Source: Dipodascopsis uninucleata var. uninucleata
Taxonomy: Eukaryota; Ascomycota; Lipomycetes; Lipomycetales; Lipomycetaceae
DNA length: 64,000 bases
Reading direction: 5' to 3'
Assembly (NCBI GenBank): GCA_030568195.1
Contig: JAJLTO010000001.1
Location: 992,001 to 1,056,000, forward strand
Every line of letters starts with the position of its first letter. Within the stretch, counting starts at the first letter, position 1. The notes under the pieces are model-generated. The model did no database searches, was not told the origin of the DNA, and was given only the letters and a program-made list of their open reading frames with translations. The position numbers and the translations under genes were made by a program. Positions 19,907 through 30,139 of the stretch are shown one piece after another.

Positions 19907-22834
19907 CTATGATTATTCTCCAGACATATAGGACAAGCAAGTATTCTGTTTTGCTCCAGAAAAGCTGGTCAATAATTATACGAACAGAAGATCGATTACT
20001 CTGTGGATAACTCAAAAGGTATATCAAACGCTTCAAACCCCACAGAGTTTATTGCCCACAAACAGATACTCGCGAACAAATATCGATTAAAGATAAAAAT
20101 AATTTGTCAGGTCGATAAGGAGCAGTTGATAAAGAACTATTTTGTGTGATTAAGAAGTTGCTTCAATATAATGAAAGTCGCTTCACAAACAGACCGTTTT
20201 ACGCCGTAATATCTCGTCTAGAATGACCTTCCGAAAGACCTTGCCGGTTCAGATAATACGTATATATCAGTTATATTTCGTCAAGCTCACTGCTCATCAA
20301 GAGCCAATAGTAGCACTATGCTCGAAGATACAATATCTATAGTTGAATTTGGCAACACGACTGAAAAAACCCACGAAACTCCAAACTTCTCTACTCTCGC
20401 TCTCAACTTCACACCCACTCTTTAGAAAGGATATACCCCCACCTGTAGATTAATTCGTAACTGGTTCGCTCAAACTACACTTGTCCAATTGCTATATGCT
20501 TGAAAAAGATCCATAAACTAAACGAATGATAGATGTTCAGCAAACCTTTCGCCAAAAGGTGTGTCAGAAGTTTACGATAGAAAGAAATTCCTCTAAAATT
20601 TCCTAAGAAATCCTTCTTACATTGGACCGTAGTGTATAGTATTACTCTTGCGAGGCTGAATTATTTGGTCCAAAATGTCCCATTTTTTCGCTCTAGGTTT
20701 GGTGTGGGTCAGCACGTGACTAATATATTTCAACCAGCGGACTTAAGGTCCAACAGGAGCACGTCATATTAGGGCTATTAGTATAGAAATGCACTGTGAT
20801 TAGGTATTGCCAAACAACATAATACAATCGAGTCTGGATCTTGTAGATAGTTGAGGAATAAGCAGATCAACTTAGCAGAGCAGAGACGCCACTCCCTCAT
20901 TGGAATAGCCGACTCTGCCATGCGCAGTGAGTCTTCGTGGCGTCAACCACAAGTGCACTTAGCGTGCTGTCCTGGTCGAATGTAAGAAGTCATATAATCC
21001 CACATTGAAGAATGACTACAAGGCTCTTAACCAGAATCCGACGCAAAGGATCATAACAGACTAATCAACGTATACAGCGCAAAGAATTTCGCACAATGTT
21101 TCATAGCCATAGATGAGCCACTTGCCCTGTGCGCGTGGTGGAGAGAATTGTCGATTCGAAAAATGCGAACAGATCAATTTTATTATGTAGAGAGAAAGTA
21201 TCAGTTAATCAGTGCAAGTAATCACTTATGGAAAACTTGGGTATATGATCTACCTCTGCACCCTTACATTCACAATTTCTTTATGCCTGTAGGCACCATC
21301 TGATAATCGCTACGTGCAGGCCTCCTTAGTCTTAAGAAGCACCTATTCTATTTATATTACAAGCTTTCCGCACCATGAAGACAGGACTTCATAGTGCTAC
21401 ATTTATAGTAAGAGAATGCACGAGCAGCATCGGGCCAGTATTAGCTATATGAGCTCCGGCCTAAGCTTGTCGTATATCTCCCGTACCTGGTTGGCATTAC
21501 GTTTAATTTACCCTTGGCTTCACCTTCAACTTTCAACAGGTCGATGATTAAGAATTAGCTTAAGCTTATTAATAATAGTAGTGTGAAGCAAGCCGGATTA
21601 ATAAGGTAAGGGTTTAAAGTGCCGTACAGTTGTCGTTATGCAGGTCGACAAAGTGACTTAGTACTCTCGTGGCCACAAAGTCCTCCATGAAGGAGGACGG
21701 GTTGTCCAAGGGCTACTTTGCTTTTGAATAATTGGCCAGTTCCTTGCTTATCTCTGAAAGGCAATAATACCACAGAATTGCTTCTATTTTATTTTCATTT
21801 GTTCATTTTGTGTTCGACAAGAGCATAACTATCACTACTCCGCTGTGCGGAGACCTTGACACTAATCCACAGAAACCTTACTCGCAAAACATGGTCGGTA
21901 GTCATGCGTTACTGCATAATGTAAGTGACAAACTAGGCAAGTCACAAGTGCCTTTGGACATTTTGTAACCCCGCCAAACCATGGGATCAAGACCTTATTG
22001 CCCACGTTCATGTAGAGTGTTACTGTATTGATTAAACGACACCTACATCTAGTGGACATTGCCAGAGCAAGTCATCTCACAGTCCGATAGTGGCAGTATA
22101 TTTGCCATCGTATGATCTAGAATGGAAATAGTGAACAAAATGTATACCGCCAAAATTATAGCGGCTTCTTGGCTAGATACGCAGCTTCTCAGTAGTAACG
22201 GAATAACTATGACGTAGGGTAACCCTCTTCGTCCAAAGTGCGTCCGATGTACGCTCATTTAGGGTTAAGCGCTAGCGCCCACTTTCCGCATCTGTATTCT
22301 GGTGTATAATGGAGATCATCATTAAGCTCTGTCAGCCGGAAAAGATCTCTCGATGAATACATTATTTCATGCAAATGCACTCTTCTTCAACTGAGCGACA
22401 TATGAGCGAATATCGAATGTTTTCTTCCATAAATGATCCATTCGTTTCTAGCTTAAGTACAATCTAATGCTGGATCTATAATGTAGGACTAAGATTTTAT
22501 TCCTCATGACAAGGTCTCCAGGACACAAAATTCGTTCTACTTCGTAATCTAGGCTTGCTTTCTTCTATATAGTTAATACATTCTGTAGTCAAGGGCACGA
22601 TAATAAGATTGTTGATATTCTTAGTATAAGAAGAGGTGTAATTCGCTGTCAATTTATTGTTCACTTAGATCAGTTTCAAATTGTTAATAATACATACGAA
22701 CATTTCTACCTACTACAATTACAGCTATAGTATTTGCATGCTGTTTCGCAGATATACAATATAAGTATACAACAAATCAATAAGTATTCAGTTGTTATAT
22801 TGGTCATTAGTACACTGGAGGTGAATTAAACACA
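19907..22834. other. 2.9 kb gene-free divergent region
   Basis: No coding frame is supported between the regulator gene (minus) and the glucose transporter gene (plus). The first 500 bases are probably promoter and 5' leader of the regulator. The last 500 bases, AT-rich, should be the transporter promoter. A perfect hairpin lies at 21680-21698. No tRNA internal promoter boxes, terminal repeats or transposase remnants were seen. The small open stretches at 21862-22258 (minus) look like chance. Confidence 0.45.
21680..21698. repeat. Perfect 7-base hairpin
   Basis: GTCCTCC and GGAGGAC form a perfect inverted repeat around a 5-base loop (ATGAA). It lies in noncoding DNA about 1.1 kb upstream of the glucose transporter gene. 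No function can be given. Confidence 0.4.
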
Positions 22835-24436
22835 ATGCTGAAAGTGTACAATGTTTACTTAGTGGCTCTTTCTGCCACTGTAGGTGGTATGCTGTTTGGA
22901 TTCGATATCTCGTCTGTTTCTGCATTTGTCGATAATGCGCAGTACCTAAACTACTTCAACCACCCTGACTCCACAAGACAAGGCGGTATAACAGCTGCAA
23001 TGTCTGGTGGCTCTTTCATGGGCTCCTTGGCTTCTGGTGCAATTTCGGATAGACTAGGTAGAAAGTATGCTATCCAGATCGGTGCTATTATTTGGATGGT
23101 CGGTGCTGCTGTTCAGTGTTCTTCGCAGAATGTTGCCCAACTTGTCTGTGGTAGAATCATTTCTGGTGTTGCTATCGGTATTTGCTCGAGTCAAGTGCCA
23201 GTCTATTTGGCTGAACTTGCACCTAAAAGAATTCGAGGTAGACTCGTGGGTCTTTTTCAATGGGCAGTTACCTGGGGTATCATGATTATGTTCTACATTT
23301 CGTATGGATGCAGTTTCATAAATGGTCCAGCAGCTTTTCGAACTGCCTGGGGTCTACAAATGGTACCCGGTCTTGTTTTATTCTCGACTCTCATGTTGTT
23401 TCCAGAATCACCTCGTTGGCTGGCCACTCACGATAGATGGGATGAGTGCTTAAACATCATCAGGCATGTTCAAGGCGATGGTTCAGAAAGTGACACACCC
23501 GAAATCCAGCTTGAGATTTCAGAGATCAGAGAAGCTGTGAGGATAGAGAAACTTTCCAAAGATGTCTCTTTGCTTGACCTCTTCGCAAAGGGCTCTCGAC
23601 TGAGGACTTTGGCTGGCGTCTCAGGACAAATATGGCAGCAGATGTGCGGTATGAATGTTATGATGTACTATGTCGTGTATACGTTTGCTATGGCTGGCTA
23701 TCAAGGAAACGCGAACTTAGTAGCTTCTTCTATTCAATATGTTATAAATGTGGTCATGACTATTCCAGCTCTGCTATTCATTGATAGATGGGGAAGACGT
23801 CCTTTATTGATATATGGAGGCGTGATCATGGCTACGTTCTTATTCCTTGTAGGAGGTATTATGGCTGCTCATGGCCACTATGTTCCCGAAGTTAATGGAA
23901 ACGAAAACATTCGCTGGATTGTTCCAAATTCACAAGCCGCGAAGGCAGTAATTGCTTTCAACTATCTTTTTGTCGCTACTTTCTCGCCAACTTGGGGTCC
24001 AGGAATTTGGATTTATGTTTCTGAAATCTTTCCGTTGAAACAGCGAGCAGTGGCTAATGGTTTTTGTGCATCATTCAACTGGATCTTCAACTTTGCACTT
24101 GCATTCTTTGTTCCACCGGCATTCAGAAACATTCAATGGAAAACATTCATAATATTCGGTGTTATGTGTATTGCGATGGTCATTAACGTTTATTTCTTGT
24201 TCCCTGAGACTATGGGAAAGAGTTTAGAAGAGATTGACCTGATCTGGAGTGAACATATTCCAGCATGGAAATCAAAAAATGTTGATCTCTCGGCTTATGC
24301 TGCTAATAGGAACTTATTGAAGGAAGATGAGAAAGACACGAAGGTGCATGAGCATCATGAGAATACTGATGCTAATTCAACGACTGCTCCAACAATTTCT
24401 GAGCAAGATGCTAACCACGAGAAGCATTCACCATAA
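22835..24436 (+). CDS. High-affinity glucose transporter (HGT1-like MFS sugar porter)
   Basis: A 533-residue intronless plasma-membrane sugar:proton symporter. It shows the sugar-porter signatures GGMLFGFDISSVSAF in helix 1, SDRLGRK in loop 2-3, GRIISGVAIGICSSQVPVYLAE in pieces across helix 4, PESPRWL after helix 6, QQMCGMNVMMYY in helix 7, DRWGRRP in loop 8-9 and PETMGKSLEEID after helix 12. The helix 1 text FDISS, the following NDQ-like loop with YFNHPDSTRQGGITA, and WQQMCGMN closely match the HGT1/high-affinity glucose transporter group of Kluyveromyces and Candida. The C-tail of about 60 residues is hydrophilic, with KDTK and His/Glu-rich text, and may carry ubiquitylation sites. It has a long upstream region, as usual for regulated hexose transporter genes. 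Confidence 0.88.
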   Translation: MLKVYNVYLVALSATVGGMLFGFDISSVSAFVDNAQYLNYFNHPDSTRQGGITAAMSGGSFMGSLASGAISDRLGRKYAIQIGAIIWMVGAAVQCSSQNVAQLVCGRIISGVAIGICSSQVPVYLAELAPKRIRGRLVGLFQWAVTWGIMIMFYISYGCSFINGPAAFRTAWGLQMVPGLVLFSTLMLFPESPRWLATHDRWDECLNIIRHVQGDGSESDTPEIQLEISEIREAVRIEKLSKDVSLLDLFAKGSRLRTLAGVSGQIWQQMCGMNVMMYYVVYTFAMAGYQGNANLVASSIQYVINVVMTIPALLFIDRWGRRPLLIYGGVIMATFLFLVGGIMAAHGHYVPEVNGNENIRWIVPNSQAAKAVIAFNYLFVATFSPTWGPGIWIYVSEIFPLKQRAVANGFCASFNWIFNFALAFFVPPAFRNIQWKTFIIFGVMCIAMVINVYFLFPETMGKSLEEIDLIWSEHIPAWKSKNVDLSAYAANRNLLKEDEKDTKVHEHHENTDANSTTAPTISEQDANHEKHSP

Positions 24437-24857
24437 TCGAAGATTCTTCAAATATGTTTGCATAATTGTAAATATTTAATTATATGAAACTCAGCATTTA
24501 ATTAGTATAATGCTTAGTACTAATTTGACATAACTTTGTTGTCTGAGTTTTTTAGCGACTAGGAGTCACTTTGTTGTCTAACAGAATATTCTAGTGAATA
24601 TATACTTACATAATTATTGAATTCACACTCGACTACGAAATTAATTTAGACGAATAAAAAGTTATTTCAATTATCTAACACTATAAAGTCATACTTGTAA
24701 AATATTCCAAGATGTACTGTAATCAATAGAAATGTGCAATGAAACGTTTCAATTCCATTTAAAATGTCAACCTGTACTCCTATACCTTCGAGAAATAAAC
24801 AAAAATAACGTAGTATATCAGAATTAATCATCTTTTTGACTTATTCTAGTATCCATA
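24437..24857. other. Convergent 3' regions
   Basis: AT-rich 421-base interval between the glucose transporter gene and the PNGase-A-like gene, which converge. I see nothing beyond likely 3' untranslated sequence. Confidence 0.4.
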
Positions 24858-26879
24858 TCAAATCGGACCACGTCCTAACATCTGCCGAATACAAGCCTTA
24901 ATGCTCGGATCATTTTCTTCGTCATGTCCCTGATACTGCTGCAACATGACCTTTTCATTATAGGTTCGAAGACATCCTGATAATAGCGTCTTAAGTTTCG
25001 CCTCTTCACTATCTGAATTCATCGTCGATAATGTGTTCTTTTCTTCTGTTGTGCCATCTTCCCGTACTTGTAAATCTCGGACAACATATCCATTCACTGC
25101 CCGGACTGAACGCCAATACTGATCCTTACCCTGGACAGAGATGAATCCTTGTTCGGTCTCACCTCCACCATAAGGGCCATTTCCTTTTGAATCCTGGCCA
25201 ATATAATATGAAGTTCCTGACTGATGAGTCCATAGCTCAGTAGAATCTTTCTTCTCATCCGCGGATCGACCGTGAGAAACAGCAGCCGAAATTCTGAAAA
25301 CAGGCTCAAATTCATACATCGAATCAACTATGAGAGGATACGTATATTCACGGCTACCAAGCATTGTCGACTCTTCAATTACAACAATTCTTGCATGCAC
25401 TTTTTGACGAGCACCTTTATTTATAAACTCTTGTTCATTCATTGACTGTATATTAGTCATGGATTCATAGTCCTGAGCCTCACCATCACCAAAACTCAAC
25501 GAGCTAGTAACTTTGATAGTCCGAGCTGCAATTGAAGAAACGTTTAAGCTGGTGTGGTCATTGCTCAAACTGGCCGTAGTGGTCACATTGAACTCCGAAA
25601 CATCAAACTGAGTTATCTCACCAGAACCCTCTGCTAATCCAGACCATCCAAATATATTAGCTGAAACAATCCAATCATTTTCTATACCGGCTTCGTCTGG
25701 ATCGTTGCTATCCACTTTAATTTCTACTTTAGAGCCCTTCCAAAGAAGGGGAAGAAATGGAGTCAGATCGACTTCATACATTGGAAGGTCATATGCACTG
25801 ATTCCAACGATCGGTCTCCAAAGACCAGGAGCTATTCCGCCTGTAAAAATAATAGGAAATGGAAAAGTTACACCTGCTAATTTCCCATCAATGTAGAGCT
25901 GTAGTTCACGATGAGGTCCATGTGCAGGCAAATATGTGTTTGGAAAAGACTGCTTATATTGAGATACAACATTAGTATACCAGAATTCTTCGCCTGCATT
26001 ACCACTAGCTGATATAAGTGCAACAGCTTTTCTTGTTGTTTTCGGCAAAATTATCGTGGCTTCTGCTTTGTCTTGGGGTATTGAGAAGTGCGACGGCTTG
26101 CCTTCTTTGCTTCTCTTAGTAGAGACTGGAATTATGATATCTGCATCATCACCAGTTTGATCAGGTGCGTAGTAAAATTCAGCAGTTAATTTTATCGCAA
26201 ATTTCCCAGTATAAGTATCGTCTACCAAATTGCCCATCTCGAATACGAAAGGCTGTTCTTGTCGTAAGAGCGAAATAAATCGAGTAACATCCTTAGTATA
26301 TCCAAAATGAATTCCTGAATAAGTTGGTTCTGCGGTGGAAGTCCTCCAAACTTCAGAATCAGCTACAAATATTAATGCCAAGCGATCAAATTGTCGGCCC
26401 GCAGACGTTGCAGAAAGAGTGAAATGCACATGAGTGAAATCGACTGGTGCCGGAACATATTTTCCAACGAAGGGCTTACCATAGGAAAACCCGAACGTAT
26501 GCTCCATAATAATGGACGAGTAGACTGGCTCTCCATACTTTCTAGGCGTCGCATAAACTTGAAACACTTCTAAAGCATCTGCTTGGTCAACAACACAATG
26601 GTGGTTTGTATTGTTTTCTAGAGCCGAACCTCCATCGCCTAAGTCTCTATTCAAGCCTTCATCTGTCGCTTTATGAACCACGACCGAACAGTGCACAAAG
26701 AGCATACAAGCAATAAATATAACAATAAATTTCTTAGATCTGTAAGTAGCATTTCTCCACAATACTCTTGACTTGCTCCGGAAGCTCGTTTCTTCCAATT
26801 CGATTTTATCAGATAACGAGATCGTGATACCCGATTCTATTCGTTCTTCATCTGATAACAGACTTTTCTCATACTCCAT
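24858..26879 (-). CDS. PNGase-A-like protein (peptide N-glycosidase A family), membrane-anchored
   Basis: A 673-residue protein of the family named for almond peptide N-glycanase A, which releases N-glycans from glycopeptides. The family text begins near residue 105 (VFQVYATPRKYGEP) and runs through the conserved blocks HVHFTLSATSAGRQFDRLALIF, in pieces, then RTSTAEPT, and PIIFTGGIAPGLWRPI. The N-terminus is different from the secreted plant enzyme: about 50 cytosolic residues, then one hydrophobic segment (FIVIFIACMLFVHCSVVV), so it should be a type II membrane protein facing the ER, Golgi or vacuole lumen. The lumenal part contains several Asn-x-Ser/Thr sequons. The promoter carries UPRE- and CRE-like sites. 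The enzyme activity is inferred from family; no catalytic residue was confirmed. Confidence 0.83.
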   Translation of the reverse strand: MEYEKSLLSDEERIESGITISLSDKIELEETSFRSKSRVLWRNATYRSKKFIVIFIACMLFVHCSVVVHKATDEGLNRDLGDGGSALENNTNHHCVVDQADALEVFQVYATPRKYGEPVYSSIIMEHTFGFSYGKPFVGKYVPAPVDFTHVHFTLSATSAGRQFDRLALIFVADSEVWRTSTAEPTYSGIHFGYTKDVTRFISLLRQEQPFVFEMGNLVDDTYTGKFAIKLTAEFYYAPDQTGDDADIIIPVSTKRSKEGKPSHFSIPQDKAEATIILPKTTRKAVALISASGNAGEEFWYTNVVSQYKQSFPNTYLPAHGPHRELQLYIDGKLAGVTFPFPIIFTGGIAPGLWRPIVGISAYDLPMYEVDLTPFLPLLWKGSKVEIKVDSNDPDEAGIENDWIVSANIFGWSGLAEGSGEITQFDVSEFNVTTTASLSNDHTSLNVSSIAARTIKVTSSLSFGDGEAQDYESMTNIQSMNEQEFINKGARQKVHARIVVIEESTMLGSREYTYPLIVDSMYEFEPVFRISAAVSHGRSADEKKDSTELWTHQSGTSYYIGQDSKGNGPYGGGETEQGFISVQGKDQYWRSVRAVNGYVVRDLQVREDGTTEEKNTLSTMNSDSEEAKLKTLLSGCLRTYNEKVMLQQYQGHDEENDPSIKACIRQMLGRGPI

Positions 26880-27162
26880 CTTTTTATGCGTTAGCGAGGT
26901 GTACCTGTACTATCGAAAGACTGAGAAAGCAAAATGAAATTCAATTAGTCAAATCAATCTAAATCTTCTATAAAATGGAACAAATTAACTTGGATTGTCT
27001 ATAATGCTAAACTCTCTCAGTAATAGATTTCATAGTAGCCTTATTATTATCTCTACCTCATTATTCTATTCCTGGTCCGCTATCATTGCCATATCTCATT
27101 CAAGCCAGTATCAATTCAAATTAGCGACGCACAAGACCGATTACACGTCACCTAATCCTAAT

Positions 27163-27174
27163 AATCACGTGATT
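27163..27174. promoter_or_regulatory. Palindromic CACGTG element
   Basis: AATCACGTGATT is a perfect 12-base palindrome centred on the CACGTG core bound by bHLH factors such as Cbf1/Pho4 types. It lies about 285 bases upstream of the PNGase-A-like start codon. Which factor binds is not known. Confidence 0.4.
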
Positions 27175-27218
27175 GAATTGTGTAATAACAGATATATCAT
27201 GTGACTTTTTAATATCTA

Positions 27219-27236
27219 TGACGTGGAATGACGTCA
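27219..27236. promoter_or_regulatory. UPRE-like TGACGTGG next to a full CRE TGACGTCA
   Basis: TGACGTGG (27219-27226) and the perfect CRE palindrome TGACGTCA (27229-27236) are separated by two bases, about 340 bases upstream of the PNGase-A-like start. TGACGTGG matches the unfolded-protein-response element of animals, and fungal Hac1/HacA sites are related. CRE sites bind ATF/CREB-type bZIP factors. Stress control of the gene is an inference. Confidence 0.4.
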
Positions 27237-27801
27237 AACTTCATCGGAAAGCAAAACGCTGAACTACAGAATTTAACAGTTAACATGAACCTTGTTTGTT
27301 CCATTAGAAACTATATACTTTCTAAGAATGTATGACATAAAAATGCAGAATATATACAAATGTCCGCCTTATTCGGATGAACATTCTGATGAAAAGAGCT
27401 TCAAAAAATAAAAGTACAACAGGCGAAAAAATTAAAACAAGCTAGAAAATTAAGTACCAGGGGCCTGTATATTTTGTGGTACAGAGAGCCAATAAGACCT
27501 CGGTTCCATGCAGTTCTAACGACCATTTCAAAAAGAAATGAAAGAAGAAAAATAAAATAAATAAAAACAAACTCATAATTAGAAGGAAAATTCATTAGTA
27601 GTATCAAAATTGAGCATAACACCTAAAATAAGAACCTGAACATCACTCACGATCTGACTATACAAGTATGCTTCACACATTTTTTTGTCAAGGCGACTAG
27701 AGATCCCATCCTCATCAATAGTTAAATGGACAATTGTAATATGCGTCCTTAGTGATATATATATATACAATATATTTGATGCCATTAAAAAAATCACTTC
27801 C

Positions 27802-29202
27802 CTATGGTGATGCTGTACCTTGACTGCCATAAGACTCGAGCGAAGACGACATGTTTTCGGCTTCGTCCTCTACTTCCGCTTCAGCTTCGTTGACACTGGA
27901 TGATGAATGGTTCTCACTATCTTCACGAGATGAGCCTTCTGGTCTCGGAGTTAAGATAGTCCGAGGTAACGGAGGAGGAAGCATCGGAAATGACGGATTC
28001 CAAGCACTCGAGAAGCTGCCAAAGTTCGGCAGACCAGATTCCAGACTTCTAGACCATGCCTCTGATGAATCTGCAAGTCGTATGATCATCACCAATCCGT
28101 CAGAAGTTGAAAATACAATAGCTTGAAGGCGAATAGCAGGAGCCACTGATTCAGAGCTTCCAGTACTTCGCCGAGTCGTGGCGCTAGCAATCACTCTGTC
28201 GGAGTCACCATCGTAGGCAGTTGCAGTTGCAGTCGCAGCAGGTTCCGTTTGCATTCTAGTATCATTAGAGGTTTCTTCCGAAAGTGAGCTATCTGCAGAC
28301 GTATCGCCATCCGAAAGTGAAGTTGGATCACGCCAGTTGAACTGAAGATAAGCAACGGAGTCGTTCTCTTGAACCCGACGAATAGTGAGCTGTGCGGCTT
28401 CCAAACTTTCTCGGTCCAAACAATTCCAAAAAGAGCAGCCCCTTACGGATTCTGGCGTTGTCTGCGTCAGTTGTGTAAGAGAGCTCGTGGCATATAGGAT
28501 TGGTAAGGAAAGAGATGATCGGTTGATAATAAATAAAGTACGTAGTTCATGCTGGGGATTATTAGATACCTCATAGAGTGGCAGAGTATTTTCCTGATCG
28601 TTTCCACCAATGAGGTCAATCGGAGAATCGGTATCCAAAACACCCGTATGAGTAGAGGTCTCGCTAATACTCCTTCTCTCCTGTCTGCTACTATTCTGAC
28701 CACCTGTACGGTGGGTATGATTTATGTGCCTCTCACTAACATCACCGAGAGGAACACTGGCTTTTGGTTCATTCTCACTGGTAACTGCAACATCTGCATT
28801 TGAGCATTCGACATCTTCCGACTCGAATGAGTTGAATATCTTACTGATAGCTACCGCTGCTCGTCGCCGTGCTTCAGAATTAGTTGTGTCCTTGTGTACA
28901 CCTATGATGGACACAAGGATGTCGTAAACAGTCGTAAAGATCAAGTAACAAACTACCGAATCGCCATTCTTTTTCTGCATACGGCAGTGCACCATAATTG
29001 CAGCCCTATCACCTGTCACGCATTCACCTAATGCCTCACGAATAGAATAAAGATCATCCTGGTATATATGGTTGAAGAAGGAAGTACCTACTACCTCTTC
29101 AATCTCGTATCCCATTATATACTCCACAGACGGTGAAGCATACAGGATTCGCGATTCTGGAGTTAGATCATGGATCCCCAAAAAGGATCTAGATACATGC
29201 AT
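27802..29202 (-). CDS. Two-PAS-domain protein without a visible DNA-binding domain
   Basis: A 466-residue intronless protein. The first PAS domain fills residues 1-105 (LGIHDLTPESRILYASPSVEYIMGY in pieces, then EEVVGTSFFNHIYQDD and HCRMQKKNGDSVVCYL). A second PAS-like segment spans about 210-295 (LRTLFIINRSSLSLPILYATSS, in pieces, GCSFWNCLDRESLEAA). The layout recalls the fungal PAS proteins related to white-collar-type sensors. The GATA zinc finger of white collar proteins and the flavin-binding LOV cysteine motif are not present. The rest is Ser/Thr/Glu-rich and probably disordered, with a proline patch (PPPLPRTILTPRP) and an acidic tail. It probably acts as a sensor or partner protein; ligand unknown. 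Confidence 0.72.
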   Translation of the reverse strand: MHVSRSFLGIHDLTPESRILYASPSVEYIMGYEIEEVVGTSFFNHIYQDDLYSIREALGECVTGDRAAIMVHCRMQKKNGDSVVCYLIFTTVYDILVSIIGVHKDTTNSEARRRAAVAISKIFNSFESEDVECSNADVAVTSENEPKASVPLGDVSERHINHTHRTGGQNSSRQERRSISETSTHTGVLDTDSPIDLIGGNDQENTLPLYEVSNNPQHELRTLFIINRSSLSLPILYATSSLTQLTQTTPESVRGCSFWNCLDRESLEAAQLTIRRVQENDSVAYLQFNWRDPTSLSDGDTSADSSLSEETSNDTRMQTEPAATATATAYDGDSDRVIASATTRRSTGSSESVAPAIRLQAIVFSTSDGLVMIIRLADSSEAWSRSLESGLPNFGSFSSAWNPSFPMLPPPLPRTILTPRPEGSSREDSENHSSSSVNEAEAEVEDEAENMSSSLESYGSQGTASP

Positions 29203-29755
29203 TGTTAACTATCTGTTACTAAAGCTATCTTGATACGCAGGATGCGTCGAAAGAATTAAGACGGAAATATAAAAAATATTGATGTCTCTGCTTTAGAAAT
29301 TACCAGAAAACTCTTTAACAGATACTCACTGCTGCGAGGATCAATTTACTCAAAAGGAGCTTAAATAAAGGACTACTTACAGGTCCATCGATGCATAGAT
29401 ACTATTAAAAGACATCTCTAAGGCGCTCTGAGAGCATAAAGCGTCTTCATGAATATAGATTGTAAATAGAATTCAGATTTGTTCTCGACCTAAATGAGCT
29501 ATATTTCTGCTATAGCTAATACAAATAGATTCCACCAAACTCGAGTAGCATGTATCGACATAAGAGAACACAAAAGACTATCCGCCTCCTGGACCCTTGC
29601 ACACTGCTTTATCGTTTCCCCGATGCTCTCAAAATGTACTAAAGGAACAAACGGATCGGTAGAGTAGTAGTTGTGCTGTGTGCCTAACAAATTTTAGACT
29701 CTCCTATAGAACTTTGATCTGCCAAACACCAGAAGATTGTATACATATATCTATT

Positions 29756-29770
29756 TATATATATATATAT
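29756..29770. repeat. TA dinucleotide repeat
   Basis: A run of about seven TA units in noncoding DNA about 550 bases upstream of the PAS gene. Simple-sequence repeat, no function inferred. Confidence 0.7.
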
Positions 29771-30117
29771 TTGCGTGTAAGAGACAGATGAGCCAATTAA
29801 GCATACGTGCAGAACAATTGTTTAAGTTTCCTACCGGTGTTTTCGCAGCAAGAGATATGATGGATAGTGCAGTGGTTTATTTTGAACGCTGATGACTAAG
29901 AAAAATAAAAGTTTCAGTCCCTTTTCACATCCACAAAATAGAAGTAGTAGAAACCGAGCAGCAGTAGCTTATAAAAAAGCAAAGATTTTTCGGTCGACTT
30001 ATGACTCCTCCTAACAATCTAGAAGAAGGTATAGGTGAAATAATACTATTTCAATAGGATGCCGCAAATATTTATACCTAGCTGTTGCTGGAGTACGTTG
30101 GAGAGCACATGCCAGGG

Positions 30118-30139
30118 TTGGACACATGTACATGTCCAA
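30118..30139. repeat. Inverted repeat TTGGACA-N8-TGTCCAA
   Basis: Perfect 7-base arms flank an 8-base centre (CATGTACA), so the whole site is nearly symmetric. It resembles a dimeric transcription-factor site, about 0.9 kb upstream of the PAS gene start. No factor is known for it. Confidence 0.4.

Larger units (their letters stand above)
26880..27801. other. Region between PNGase-A-like and PAS genes
   Basis: Both neighbours are on the minus strand, so this holds the promoter of the PNGase-A-like gene (left half) and the 3' region of the PAS gene (right half). Two notable promoter motifs are listed separately. Short open stretches at 27401-27830 look like chance. Confidence 0.45.
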
